From assembly GCF_047974105.1 (NCBI RefSeq), contig NZ_JBHYRS010000004.1, positions 1 through 64,000 on the forward strand: DNA of 64,000 nt, given 5' to 3'. Made by a program: the position numbers and the translations under genes. This document shows positions 27,506-36,122 of this stretch, one piece after another. This DNA comes from Mitsuokella sp047974105 (lineage in GTDB: Bacteria; Bacillota; Negativicutes; Selenomonadales; Selenomonadaceae). Every line of letters starts with the position of its first letter. The first letter of the stretch is position 1. Under the pieces are notes generated by a model. That model was not told the origin of the DNA, did not search any database, and saw only the letters and a program-made list of their open reading frames with translations.

Positions 27506-28321
27506 TCAATCAAGTTCATCGTCGAGATCATCATCTGCATCCGAAGAGGATGAAGACGAAGCTGCCGGAGCTGCAGAGAGCTGCGCGTATTTCGGGTTGA
27601 GCTGGATGTAAACAATTGCGCAGACAAGGCCGATAACGCCAAGTGCAACGAGGTTGAACGTCGTAAAGGCCGCAATGACAAAACCGAGGAAGAAGAACGG
27701 CATGAGGTATTTCGCACCCATCATGTTGATGACCATCGCATAACCTACGACGACGATGAAGCCGCCGGCTACCTGCAGGCCGCCCGTGATAACTGGCGGA
27801 ATAGCAGCGAGCATGGCTTCAACAGCACCCGTGCCAATGTACATGGCAACGAGCGTCGACGGGATGGCTACGCGCAGAGCCTGAATGAGCAGAGCGCCGA
27901 GATGGCAGGCATCGATGCCGCGCAGCTCGCCTTTTTCGGCGAAGCCGTCAGCCCAGTGCTGGAACACGACGGTGAGCGTACGGCAGAGGATGGTGAGCAC
28001 CTGACCGGCAGCGGCAAGCGGCATGGCAATGGCGATGCCGGCACCGATGGTCTGATGACCGGCGATGACCAGAATCGTCGAAATGACGGAGGCCAGTGCA
28101 GCGTCCGGCGCCATGGCAGCGCCGATGTTCATCCAGCCGAGTGCAATCATTTCAAGTGTACCGCCGATGATGATGCCAGTTGTCATATCACCGAGAATGA
28201 GACCTGTGATCGTGCAGGCAATGAGCGGTCGATGAGTCTGCAGCTCATCGAGTACGGAGCCCATGCCGGCAACAGCAGATACGATGAAAATCGCGAGAAT
28301 CTGTAAACTGCTAATTTCCAT
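27506..28321 (-). CDS. PTS mannose/fructose/sorbose family IIC component
   Basis: 271 residues, very hydrophobic, with eight to nine membrane segments. Starts SLQILAIFIVSAVAGMGSVLDELQTHRPL and has GGTLEMIALGWMNIGAAMAPD, the usual IIC signature. An unusual serine/aspartate-rich tail (SSSSSDADDDLDDELD) ends the protein; the IIC of the second PTS ends with a similar acidic tail (DGLDDIDDSDLM). It forms the transport channel with IID encoded 18 bp downstream. A hairpin lies in the 140-bp gap between it and the upstream IIB gene. Confidence 0.92.
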   Translation of the reverse strand: MEISSLQILAIFIVSAVAGMGSVLDELQTHRPLIACTITGLILGDMTTGIIIGGTLEMIALGWMNIGAAMAPDAALASVISTILVIAGHQTIGAGIAIAMPLAAAGQVLTILCRTLTVVFQHWADGFAEKGELRGIDACHLGALLIQALRVAIPSTLVAMYIGTGAVEAMLAAIPPVITGGLQVAGGFIVVVGYAMVINMMGAKYLMPFFFLGFVIAAFTTFNLVALGVIGLVCAIVYIQLNPKYAQLSAAPAASSSSSSDADDDLDDELD

Positions 28322-28407
28322 GATTTACCCCTCCATATTTTGTTACATAAATATTTAAGCGATGTGCTAATAGCCTTTCTTTATCTAATCTTTATCCATG
28401 TCGGTCC

Positions 28408-28443
28408 ATGCCGGAAAAGCCCCCTATCTTGTTTTTCCGGCAT
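28408..28443. other. Hairpin between IIB and IIC genes of the first PTS operon
   Basis: An 11-bp perfect inverted repeat (28408-28418 with 28433-28443) in the 140-bp gap inside the operon. No T tract follows it on the minus strand, so it is more likely an mRNA processing or stability element than a terminator. The second PTS has a hairpin at the same place between its IIB and IIC genes. Confidence 0.5.
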
Positions 28444-28461
28444 GTCATGACCGCTGCATGT

Positions 28462-28938
28462 TTATTTCAGCACATCCATCAGGTTCTGTTTCTTATCTGT
28501 ATCAACCTTGCGGATTTCGAGCTCAATTCCCATATCATTGAGTTTCTTGAAGGCCGCAATATCCTCATCATCGACCGAGACAGCACTCGTGATCTGATGC
28601 TTGCCTTCATGGAAGCTCATGCCGCCGATATTGACGCTCTTGATGGGTACGCCGTGCTCCACAAGATACAGCACGCTCGACGGATTTGTAAAGAGCAGCA
28701 GGCAGCGGTCGTTTTCATACTTCGGGTTGTTGTAAACGCGAACGGCCTTCGCGAGGTCAACGACATGGCTCTTGATGCCGGCCGGTGCGACCTGTTTTAA
28801 AAGCGTCGAACGAATCTTATCCTTGGCAACTTCATCATCGCAGACAATGATGCGCTGGCAGTTCGTGGCTTTCGACCATACCGTTGCGACCTGCCCGTGA
28901 ATCAGGCGGTCATCAATTCTTGCTAATACGATTTTCAT
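28462..28938 (-). CDS. PTS mannose/fructose/sorbose family IIB component
   Basis: 158 residues, cytoplasmic. IVLARIDDRLIHGQVATVW carries the phosphorylated histidine (H15). ...IIVCDDEVAKD and SVNIGGMSFHEG follow as usual. It receives phosphate from the separate IIA encoded just upstream and passes it to the incoming sugar. Stop and start codons overlap in TAATG with the IIA gene, so they are translationally coupled. IIB of the second PTS has the same length class and sequence pattern. Confidence 0.93.
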   Translation of the reverse strand: MKIVLARIDDRLIHGQVATVWSKATNCQRIIVCDDEVAKDKIRSTLLKQVAPAGIKSHVVDLAKAVRVYNNPKYENDRCLLLFTNPSSVLYLVEHGVPIKSVNIGGMSFHEGKHQITSAVSVDDEDIAAFKKLNDMGIELEIRKVDTDKKQNLMDVLK

Positions 28939-29372
28939 TAGAGATCCTCCTCCTCTTCATCATCGGCAATCTGGCTGGCATGGAAAAACTGCATACCGCT
29001 CTTGCCGGCTTCTGCTGCTTTCTGCATGAGCTCCTGAATGCTGAGACCTTCGTCCATCATCTGCGCACTGCACATCTCGATGAGCATCGGCAGATTGACG
29101 CCCGTTACGATGCCATACGCTTCGTTGCCAATGACGAGCCGGCAGGCTGCGTTATACGGGCTGCCGCCAAAAAGATCATTGAGGAACAGCACACCGCCTG
29201 AGCAATCCAGCTCCTTGATGGCTTCCTCATACTTCTTGACAACATCGTCAGGTCCTTCGCCCGGCACGAGCGTGACGGCGCGGACATTCTTCTGTTCCCC
29301 GCAGATCATCTCACAGGATTTCACCAGTTCTTTTGCAAAAAGTCCATGCGTACCAACTATGATAGCAAACAT
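28938..29372 (-). CDS. PTS mannose/fructose/sorbose family IIA component
   Basis: 144 residues. The phosphorylated histidine is in FAIIVGTHGLFA (H9). GGVLFLNDLFGGSPYNAA and GIVTGVNLPMLIEM are the other family signatures. A very acidic C-terminus (DDEEEEDL) is present. It is the first gene of the operon, 44 nt after the predicted sigma-54 transcription start. IIA also carries the regulatory phosphorylation signal to LevR-type activators. Confidence 0.93.
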   Translation of the reverse strand: MFAIIVGTHGLFAKELVKSCEMICGEQKNVRAVTLVPGEGPDDVVKKYEEAIKELDCSGGVLFLNDLFGGSPYNAACRLVIGNEAYGIVTGVNLPMLIEMCSAQMMDEGLSIQELMQKAAEAGKSGMQFFHASQIADDEEEEDL

Positions 29373-29424
29373 TTAGCATAACCTCCCCTTATAATAACTC
29401 CTTACGATTTTCCCGACCTAATAC

Positions 29425-29443
29425 AATGCAAGATGCGTGCCAA
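29425..29443 (-). promoter_or_regulatory. Sigma-54 (-24/-12) promoter of the first PTS operon
   Basis: The minus strand reads TTGGCACGCATCTTGCATT, matching TGGCACG-N4-TTGCA at every position. GG (29441-29440) and GC (29429-29428) are separated by exactly 10 bases. Transcription should begin near 29416. An inverted repeat CTTTG-N5-CAAAG lies just upstream. It is the target expected for RpoN plus the LevR-like activator encoded next door. Confidence 0.92.
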
Positions 29444-29593
29444 CTTTGTGTATCAAAGACTTGATCATCTTTCAGGCCTATGTTTCGTAACTTTTTCCTT
29501 TCAGTAGCGTCAAATCAATACTATATCGTTCAAATTAGATACTCTACCTGCCGTGTTTTATCGTGTTTTGATACTGTACTATAAAAAATTGCG

Positions 29594-29632
29594 CAAAAAT
29601 AATACACTGCTGTCTATAAAACCAGCAGTGTA
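29594..29632 (-). terminator. Terminator of the LevR-like activator gene
   Basis: A 10-bp perfect inverted repeat (29603-29612 with 29623-29632) is followed on the minus strand by TTATTTTTG. Confidence 0.8.
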
Positions 29633-29649
29633 CTTAGTGTATCGATTTG

Positions 29650-32445
29650 TTAAATCATCTCAGCCATAAAATAAATTTCATCATCTGCCAAATGCAGCTG
29701 CAGTGAGGCCTCAAAAACCGCGGCGGCCTGATGCAGGACTTTGATTTTTTCAGCGGTCAGACTGCCAGCCGTCTTATCATAATGCAGGGGCTTATGCATG
29801 ACGGCACGTTCCAGAGCACAGCCGCAGTGTACGAGCAGGCGGATGCGCAGGGGATTTGTCAGGGGCTTAGGCAAATTCTCCATCAGCCTATGATCAAATT
29901 CCAGCAGCAGCGGCATGACTTTGTCGGGATTCAGATACGTCAGGAACTTGCGCAGAGACTCCTCACAGAGCTTGCGCACGACGGGAGCCCCTTGACTGTG
30001 CTCCGGCAGATTGGCGATGCCGCCGACAATTTCCATCAGCGTATTTTCGCCATTCCCATCGATGAGCGCCTCCAAAGGGATAAACGGGATTTCCATTTGC
30101 GGCTTTTTGACGCCGACTGCTGCAACAATGTGATGCTCCTCGGCAATTTCCCGCAGATGCTCCTCGAGTTTGACAAGCCCCACGGGAATCACCGTGAGCG
30201 GATGGCCGGACTGACCGAGAATATCCTCCACCAGAGCCTTAAGCTTCAGTGCTGTGCCCTGCCCCGTTGAGCAAATAGTAACGATGACGCCATCATCATT
30301 TTCTGCCATATCTTCCTCTTTGGTAATGTCACTTGTCTCATAGCCATGGAAACTCAAAAGGGCATCATAGAGCCCTTCAAGGTCCATCCCCGCCAGCTCC
30401 GCCTTGCGCATAGCTTCAAGAATCAACGGCGTTGAGACCATATCAATAGTTCTTACCGGCACCTCAAGACGTTCCGCGAGAATCGGACCGAGATTGCACA
30501 GAGAGCCCATATCCGCAAGAATCAGGACGCCTTTAAGGCAGCGCATGGCCCGCAGCATCACAAACATTTTGTCGAGGACTTCCTGCGGTTTGACTTCAAG
30601 CGGCATATCCACAGCGAGTACGCTGACGTCCGTCGTACCGAACAGACGCTGTGCGACCTCGACCATCGATGTGGCCGTACTCTGTCCATGCGTAGCCACC
30701 ACGATGACGACGCGGTCTTCCATATCATCGTCCTCAGCCGACTCCAAGAGCAGCGCAATGTACTCAATCTCCACGCGCGGCACTTCCAAATGATAATGCT
30801 TGCTGATGAAGCCGCCAATTTCCATTGCGACTTCAAGACACAGAGAATCCTGCGGCACAGCACCTTCAATTTCCGTATAAGAGATGGTATCCTTTGACTT
30901 GACGCGCTTGAGAAAAGCCGAAAGGTGCAGGCTGAAGGCATAGAGAAAGCGGTCGTGATAACTGCGGTTCATGCGTTTCTGCACATAAAGTGCCACCTGT
31001 TCCGAAAAATCAATCAGGGATTCATCGACAATCTTCAAAAGACGTTCCCGCGTCGTCATGTTGACGGAATTCTTCTTATTATATAGGGTGCGCACGTAGA
31101 CATTGACATCGGTCGCCACAATCTGCTTGATGAGGTCGCTGCTGATGCCCTCGCCCTTCAGCAGTTCGACTTTTTCTTCAACAACCTGATAGAGATTGAA
31201 GGGTTCCACATCATTTTCTTCATTTTCAAGGTGAAAGTCGGGTCCCGGCGGCACGATGATGCACGAGTCACTGCCGAGTTCCTTCGTGACTTCGGTCAGG
31301 GCCTGGCGATTGGCCGACAAAGTCAAAAGGCCATTTCGGATCTGCTGCGGCAGCATCTTGAAGTCGACTTCCATATAGTCGGGGCTGTCAATGCCATTTA
31401 AGAAAGCCTGTGCACAGAGCAGCTTGATATTGGACTTGAGCTGACCGACATTGCCATTGCCGATGCTGCCGACGAGGGCCTTGATGGATTCCACCCCGAC
31501 GCGTATCGGCTTCTTGACGCGCTGTGCCTCGTCCTGAAACATCAGCTTGATGATATCGAGCTTCTCAGCCAGCGTGCGTTCGACAAGCGGCGGGATTTTC
31601 ATGATGTTCGGGATGCGGCGCACAAACGTCTTCGTAAGAGCCGAGTCCGGGTCTTCCGTCGTCGCGCCGATAATAAGGACTTTCGCCCTGCGGTCGCGCC
31701 GCGTTTCGCCGAGGCGGTTGAACGTGCCTGTATCCATGAAGTAGAAAATCATTTCCTGCCCTTCCGGCGGCAGACGGTGAATTTCGTCAAGAAAGAGTAC
31801 GCCGCCGTCCGCTTCTTCAACAAGACCCGCTTTCGACTGCTCGGCTCCCGTAAACGCCCCTTTGACATAGCCAAAGACATGTGAAATCAGGAGCTGCGGA
31901 TTGTTGTAATAATCCGCACAGTTGAACGTCACAAACGGCGCATCCTCGGCAAAACGGTGCATGGCCTTGCCATATTCAAACATCATATGGGCAAACAGGG
32001 TCTTGCCGACGCCGGTCTGACCGACAATCAGCGTGTGCAGGCCGTCGGGCGGGTAAAGAATGGCCGCTTTGGCCTGCTCAACCTGACGTTTGAGGCTGCG
32101 GTCCGCGCCAATCAGCCGCGCAAATGGATTTTCAGGAACTTTGGGCTCCTGTTCCTGCACAATTGACTCGACATCCTCAAATTGACAGGGGCCGTGTCCA
32201 AGCCCGACCTGCAGTACTTTTTCGAGAGTCTCCCTGTCAAAATAACGGACCGGACGCCCTGCAAACTTCACGATTTTCCCCTGACGGTGCAGTTCATTGA
32301 GCTCCTTCGAGACATTATTGCGCAGAATGCCGAGCTCTTCGGCAATCTCCTGTGCATCAAAGCCAACGCGTCCTTTTATCTCATTCTCCGGCAATGCCGC
32401 AGATTTTTCCTGAATATACGCATAGATACGTTCCCCTCGTTTCAT
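29650..32445 (-). CDS. LevR-family sigma-54-dependent activator with PTS regulation domains
   Basis: 931 residues. Order of domains: N-terminal winged helix (about 20-75); AAA+ sigma-54 activator domain with Walker A IVGQTGVGKT (about 141-150), the sigma-54-contacting GAFTGA loop (about 199), Walker B GGVLFLDEIHRL and arginine finger region; first PRD (about 450-555); an EIIA-Man-like domain (VIVVATHGQSTATSMVEVAQRLF, with histidine); an EIIB-like segment (VIVTICSTGQGTALKLKALVEDIL); and a C-terminal PRD with several histidines (LVHCGCALERAVMHKPL). LevR of Bacillus activates a mannose-family PTS and is tuned by PTS phosphorylation. Here the target with the -24/-12 promoter lies directly downstream. 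Confidence 0.93.
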   Translation of the reverse strand: MKRGERIYAYIQEKSAALPENEIKGRVGFDAQEIAEELGILRNNVSKELNELHRQGKIVKFAGRPVRYFDRETLEKVLQVGLGHGPCQFEDVESIVQEQEPKVPENPFARLIGADRSLKRQVEQAKAAILYPPDGLHTLIVGQTGVGKTLFAHMMFEYGKAMHRFAEDAPFVTFNCADYYNNPQLLISHVFGYVKGAFTGAEQSKAGLVEEADGGVLFLDEIHRLPPEGQEMIFYFMDTGTFNRLGETRRDRRAKVLIIGATTEDPDSALTKTFVRRIPNIMKIPPLVERTLAEKLDIIKLMFQDEAQRVKKPIRVGVESIKALVGSIGNGNVGQLKSNIKLLCAQAFLNGIDSPDYMEVDFKMLPQQIRNGLLTLSANRQALTEVTKELGSDSCIIVPPGPDFHLENEENDVEPFNLYQVVEEKVELLKGEGISSDLIKQIVATDVNVYVRTLYNKKNSVNMTTRERLLKIVDESLIDFSEQVALYVQKRMNRSYHDRFLYAFSLHLSAFLKRVKSKDTISYTEIEGAVPQDSLCLEVAMEIGGFISKHYHLEVPRVEIEYIALLLESAEDDDMEDRVVIVVATHGQSTATSMVEVAQRLFGTTDVSVLAVDMPLEVKPQEVLDKMFVMLRAMRCLKGVLILADMGSLCNLGPILAERLEVPVRTIDMVSTPLILEAMRKAELAGMDLEGLYDALLSFHGYETSDITKEEDMAENDDGVIVTICSTGQGTALKLKALVEDILGQSGHPLTVIPVGLVKLEEHLREIAEEHHIVAAVGVKKPQMEIPFIPLEALIDGNGENTLMEIVGGIANLPEHSQGAPVVRKLCEESLRKFLTYLNPDKVMPLLLEFDHRLMENLPKPLTNPLRIRLLVHCGCALERAVMHKPLHYDKTAGSLTAEKIKVLHQAAAVFEASLQLHLADDEIYFMAEMI

Positions 32446-32550
32446 CTGCTATTTCCCCTTCACATCGCTGCATCATTTCCATATCACATATGTTCCTTTC
32501 CATTATAACAGATATCGAAAATTTCACATCCGCCAATTCCGCAAAATCAC

Positions 32551-32594
32551 AATATGACAAATGTCATATTACCATTGCGTCATATTGTGACGCA
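32551..32594. promoter_or_regulatory. Two adjacent palindromes between the activator gene and the second PTS operon
   Basis: AATATGAC-aaat-GTCATATT (32551-32570) and TGCGTCA-tattg-TGACGCA (32576-32594) lie side by side, about 105 bp upstream of the second PTS and 105 bp upstream of the activator gene. Both contain TGAC/GTCA half-sites. They look like operators for a dimeric regulator acting on one or both divergent genes; which regulator is unknown. No -24/-12 promoter is seen for the second PTS. Confidence 0.55.
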
Positions 32595-32697
32595 TATCAG
32601 CTGATTTTATCTTTGTTTTATCGTATTATAAGAACTGTCAGATAGATAAACAGCCCGCCACGTCAGGGGCTGTAACGAGTGAAAGAGAGGTACTATC

Positions 32698-33189
32698 ATG
32701 GAAATCGCATTCTGCCGTATTGATGACCGCCTGATTCACGGCCAGGTCGCAACCGTTTGGACAAAGGTAACGGGCTGCAACCGCATCATGTGCTGCAACG
32801 ACGATGTTGCACAGGACACGCTGCGCAAAAAACTCTTGCTGCAGGTCGCTCCTCCGGGCATCAAGGCTTATGTTGTGCCAGTCGAGAAAGCTGTCGCAGC
32901 CTACAAAAACCCGAAATACGCTCCTTTTAAGACGCTCTTCCTGTTCACGAATCCGCGCGATGTCGTGCGCGCTGTCAAAGGCGGCATTCCGTTTAAATCC
33001 GTTAACCTTGGCGGCATGACGTATAAAGACGGCGATACGCTGATTTCGCAGGCTGTCGCGGTCAACAAAGAAGACGCCGCTGCCATCAAGGAACTCGTCG
33101 ACATGGGCATCGAAGTCGAGATCCGCAAGCTCGCGAACGAGCCGAAAAAAGACGCCATCGAAGCACTCAAAGCAAAAAATCTGCTCTAA
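32698..33189 (+). CDS. PTS mannose/fructose/sorbose family IIB component (second system)
   Basis: 163 residues. EIAFCRIDDRLIHGQVATVWTKV contains the phosphorylated histidine (H15). IMCCNDDVAQD, KSVNLGGMTYKDG and a C-terminus rich in lysine and glutamate follow. It is the first gene of IIB-IIC-IID on the plus strand. This operon has no IIA of its own, so IIB would have to be phosphorylated by the IIA of the first system or by another IIA. AGAGAGG precedes the ATG. Confidence 0.92.
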   Translation: MEIAFCRIDDRLIHGQVATVWTKVTGCNRIMCCNDDVAQDTLRKKLLLQVAPPGIKAYVVPVEKAVAAYKNPKYAPFKTLFLFTNPRDVVRAVKGGIPFKSVNLGGMTYKDGDTLISQAVAVNKEDAAAIKELVDMGIEVEIRKLANEPKKDAIEALKAKNLL

Positions 33190-33200
33190 TGGGGGAAACA

Positions 33201-33250
33201 GGGCGGCAGTGATACCAGATAATAGATAACAGAGACAAAAAGCTGCCGCT
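33201..33250. other. Hairpin between IIB and IIC genes of the second PTS operon
   Basis: GCGGCAG (33203-33209) can pair with CTGCCGC (33243-33249) across a 33-base loop in the gap between IIB and IIC, as in the first PTS operon. No T tract follows. A processing or partial-termination role is inferred. Confidence 0.35.
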
Positions 33251-33276
33251 CTCAAATATAAGGGGGAACAAAGAAA

Positions 33277-34092
33277 ATGACGACAATTCAGTTCATTCTT
33301 CTCATCCTCGTCGCGGCCGTAGCCGGCATGGGCTCGGTCCTCGACGAATGCCAATTCCATCGTCCGCTTGTCGCCTGCACGCTCGTCGGCCTTGTGCTCG
33401 GTGACATCACAACCGGTATTATCCTCGGCGGTACACTTGAAATGCTCGCACTCGGCTGGATGAACGTCGGCGCTGCCATGGCACCTGACGCCGCACTTGC
33501 GTCCGTTATCTCCGCCATCCTCGTCATCGTCGGCCACCAGAGCATCGGTGCCGGCATCGCCATTGCCGTGCCGCTCGCTGCTGCCGGCCAGGTCCTGACT
33601 ATTTTCGTTCGTACGATCACCGTCTTCTTCCAGCACCTCGCCGATAAATTTGCCCTCGATGCCAACGGATTCGGCATCGAGATGTGCCATATCGGCGGCC
33701 TCTTACTGCAGGCTATCCGCGTAGCAGTTCCGGCTGCCCTCGTCGCTGCCATTGCCGGCACGGACACGGTCAACGCCCTGCTCGCTTCGATTCCTGAGGT
33801 CATCACGCGCGGCCTGCAGGTTTCCGGCGGTTTCATCGTCGTCGTAGGTTATGCAATGGTCATCAACATGATGAATGCAAAATCCCTCATGCCGTTCTTC
33901 TTCCTCGGCTTCCTCATCGCCGTATTCACGAATGTCAACCTCATCGGCTTTGGCGCCATCGGCCTCATCGCTGCTTATTTCCACATCAAGGGTCTGCAGC
34001 GTGACATCGCCATCGAGCAGGCAGCCCAGACGGGCGGTCCGGCAGCTGGCGGCGACGGCCTCGATGATATCGACGATTCGGATCTCATGTAA
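33277..34092 (+). CDS. PTS mannose/fructose/sorbose family IIC component (second system)
   Basis: 271 residues, polytopic. MTTIQFILLILVAAVAGMGSVLDECQFHRPL at the N-terminus and GGTLEMLALGWMNVGAAMAPD are IIC signatures, nearly the same as in the first system. It ends with an acidic tail (GGDGLDDIDDSDLM). IID follows after 14 bp. Substrate cannot be read from the sequence. Confidence 0.92.
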   Translation: MTTIQFILLILVAAVAGMGSVLDECQFHRPLVACTLVGLVLGDITTGIILGGTLEMLALGWMNVGAAMAPDAALASVISAILVIVGHQSIGAGIAIAVPLAAAGQVLTIFVRTITVFFQHLADKFALDANGFGIEMCHIGGLLLQAIRVAVPAALVAAIAGTDTVNALLASIPEVITRGLQVSGGFIVVVGYAMVINMMNAKSLMPFFFLGFLIAVFTNVNLIGFGAIGLIAAYFHIKGLQRDIAIEQAAQTGGPAAGGDGLDDIDDSDLM

Positions 34093-34106
34093 GGAGGGGC
34101 AGCATC

Positions 34107-34931
34107 ATGGAAAAATCACTCAGCAAAAAAGATCTCGTCAACATCTTTATCCGTTCAAACTTCCTGCTCGGCTCCTTCAACTTCGAGCGCATGCAGGCCA
34201 TCGGCTTCTGCGTCTCGCTGCTGCCGGCCCTGCGCAAAGTCTATAAGGGCGACAAACCGGCCATGGCCGCAGCCATGAAGCGTCACCTCGAGTTCTTCAA
34301 CACGCAGCCGTTCCTCGCCACCCCGATCATGGGCATCACGGCCGCCATGGAAGAAAAGAAGGCCAACGGCGCGGACATCAGCGATCAGACGATCTCCGGC
34401 GTCAAGGTCGGCCTCATGGGCCCGCTCGCCGGCGTCGGCGACCCGATTTTCTGGGGCACGCTGCGTCCGGTGCTCGCCGCCCTCGGTGCCGGCATTGCCC
34501 TGACGGGCAGCATTATGGGCCCGCTGATTTTCTTCCTCGTCTTTAACGCCATCCGCCTTGCCACGAACTGGTACGGCGTCATGTACGGCTACAGCAAAGG
34601 CACAGAACTCGTCGATGAAATGGGCGGCAACAAGATGCGCTTCCTCACGGAAGGTTCTTCCGTCCTCGGACTTCTCGTCATGGGCGCTCTCGTCGCCAAG
34701 TGGACGACCGTCAATATGCCGCTCGTGCTCTCAAGCTACACGAACAGCGCCGGTGAGCAGGTCACGACGACCGTACAGACCATTCTCGACAGCCTGATGC
34801 CTGGCATCGTCCCGCTTCTCATGACGTTTGCCTGCATGTGGCTGCTGAAGAAAAATGTCAATCCGCTCATCATCATCCTCGGCCTCTTTGCTCTCGGCAT
34901 TGTCGGCTATGCGATTGGCCTCTTCGCTTAA
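34107..34931 (+). CDS. PTS mannose/fructose/sorbose family IID component (second system)
   Basis: 274 residues. LVNIFIRSNFLLGSFNFERMQAIGF, HLEFFNTQPFLATPIMGI and GPLAGVGDPIFWGTLRPV are family hallmarks. C-terminal membrane helices follow. AGGAGGGG precedes the ATG. A terminator follows 30 bp after the stop, yet the sensory operon starts only about 50-110 bp later on the same strand, so the two are neighbours in function at least. Confidence 0.92.
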   Translation: MEKSLSKKDLVNIFIRSNFLLGSFNFERMQAIGFCVSLLPALRKVYKGDKPAMAAAMKRHLEFFNTQPFLATPIMGITAAMEEKKANGADISDQTISGVKVGLMGPLAGVGDPIFWGTLRPVLAALGAGIALTGSIMGPLIFFLVFNAIRLATNWYGVMYGYSKGTELVDEMGGNKMRFLTEGSSVLGLLVMGALVAKWTTVNMPLVLSSYTNSAGEQVTTTVQTILDSLMPGIVPLLMTFACMWLLKKNVNPLIIILGLFALGIVGYAIGLFA

Positions 34932-34960
34932 AAAATAGTATCTCTCCATATTTTATATAA

Positions 34961-35000
34961 GCCCTCAGCAGATCCCTATCCCTGCTGAGGGCTGTTGCTT
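34961..35000 (+). terminator. Terminator of the second PTS operon
   Basis: An 11-bp perfect inverted repeat (34961-34971 with 34982-34992) is followed by TGTTGCTTTCT. Confidence 0.7.
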
Positions 35001-35040
35001 TCTCATAAAACATTGACTTTTAGCCTTTGCTTCTATTACT

Positions 35041-36120
35041 ATGGAAACAAATATTCAAATACTATGGAAGCAAAGCAATGCTTCAACAGACAATCCCTAT
35101 CGAGAGGAAGTGAACCAGCCTGTGCAAAGTCCCCACCATCCGCATATCATGACACGGGCCCGCGAGAAACAATGTATCGCCATCCTGCTTGCCGTCATCA
35201 TCGTCGCCATCACGTTAGGAGGGCTGTACTCCCAGAATCACGACTTCAGTCTCAGACAGGACGAACACCGCCGAAAATTCGGCGCCGTCTACATGACGCT
35301 GAACAATCCGTTCTACGAAATTATAGATGAGGAAATCCGCACGGTCGTAGAGGACCACGGCGATGTCCTGCTCTCAAGAGACCCTGCCCTTTCTGTCGAG
35401 AAGCAGACCGAAGAAGTCAAAGACCTCATCGCCGACGGCGTTTCCGTCATTTTTCTGAATCCGGTGGATTTTGAACGCATGGGGCCGGCCCTTGAATCCG
35501 CCCGGGCAGCGCATGTCCCCGTCATCACGATTGATACCAATGTACAGGACAGTGAGTACGTCGCCTCGACCATCGAAACGGATAATTACGCGGCAGGCGT
35601 TGCCTGCGCCGAGCATCTTCTCACCACGGCCCCGAGTGCCAAAATTCTGCTGCTCAAGCACAGCACGGCCCACTCCGCCGTGGACCGCATCGACGGCTTC
35701 AAGGAAACCATAGCCGGCCACGAGGGCTTCACCATTCTCGATGAAGAGGAATGTGACGGCCAGCTTGAGCTTGCCATGCCCGCCACCGAAAAAATGCTGC
35801 AGCGCCATCCGGAGGCCGATACCATCATGGCCCTCAACGACCCCTCCGCCCTCGGCGCCATGGCAGCCCTCGAATCTCTGGGCAGGCTGCAGGGATTCCG
35901 CGTTTACGGCGTCGATGGCGTGCCCGAAACAAAAGAGCTGATTCTTGCCGGCCGCATGACGGCCACGGCAGGACAGTCGCCGCGCCGCATCGGCCATATC
36001 GCGGCCGAGCAGGCTTACGAACTTCTACAGGGAAAAAGCATTGACCAGCTCATCCAGCTGCCCACGCATCTCTGGACGCACGATAATCTGACCTCTGCAC
36101 AAACAAAGGAGTGGGATTAA
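35041..36120 (+). CDS. Membrane-anchored periplasmic sugar-binding protein (Peripla_BP_4 type)
   Basis: Up to 359 residues. An N-terminal membrane anchor (QCIAILLAVIIVAITLGGLYS) is followed by a two-lobe sugar-binding domain of the ribose/galactose-binding type: GAVYMTLNNPFYEIIDEEIR, DGVSVIFLNPVD, VPVITIDTNV, ETDNYAAGVACAEHLL, ALNDPSALGAMAALE, and VYGVDGVPETKELILAGRMTATAGQSPRRIG. No ABC transporter subunits accompany it; a histidine kinase follows 2 bp after its stop, so it is probably the ligand sensor of that kinase. The start is uncertain: ATG 35041 has no ribosome site, ATG 35149 directly precedes the anchor, and a GTG at 35122 follows GAGAGGA. Confidence 0.88.
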   Translation: METNIQILWKQSNASTDNPYREEVNQPVQSPHHPHIMTRAREKQCIAILLAVIIVAITLGGLYSQNHDFSLRQDEHRRKFGAVYMTLNNPFYEIIDEEIRTVVEDHGDVLLSRDPALSVEKQTEEVKDLIADGVSVIFLNPVDFERMGPALESARAAHVPVITIDTNVQDSEYVASTIETDNYAAGVACAEHLLTTAPSAKILLLKHSTAHSAVDRIDGFKETIAGHEGFTILDEEECDGQLELAMPATEKMLQRHPEADTIMALNDPSALGAMAALESLGRLQGFRVYGVDGVPETKELILAGRMTATAGQSPRRIGHIAAEQAYELLQGKSIDQLIQLPTHLWTHDNLTSAQTKEWD

Positions 36121-36122
36121 GC

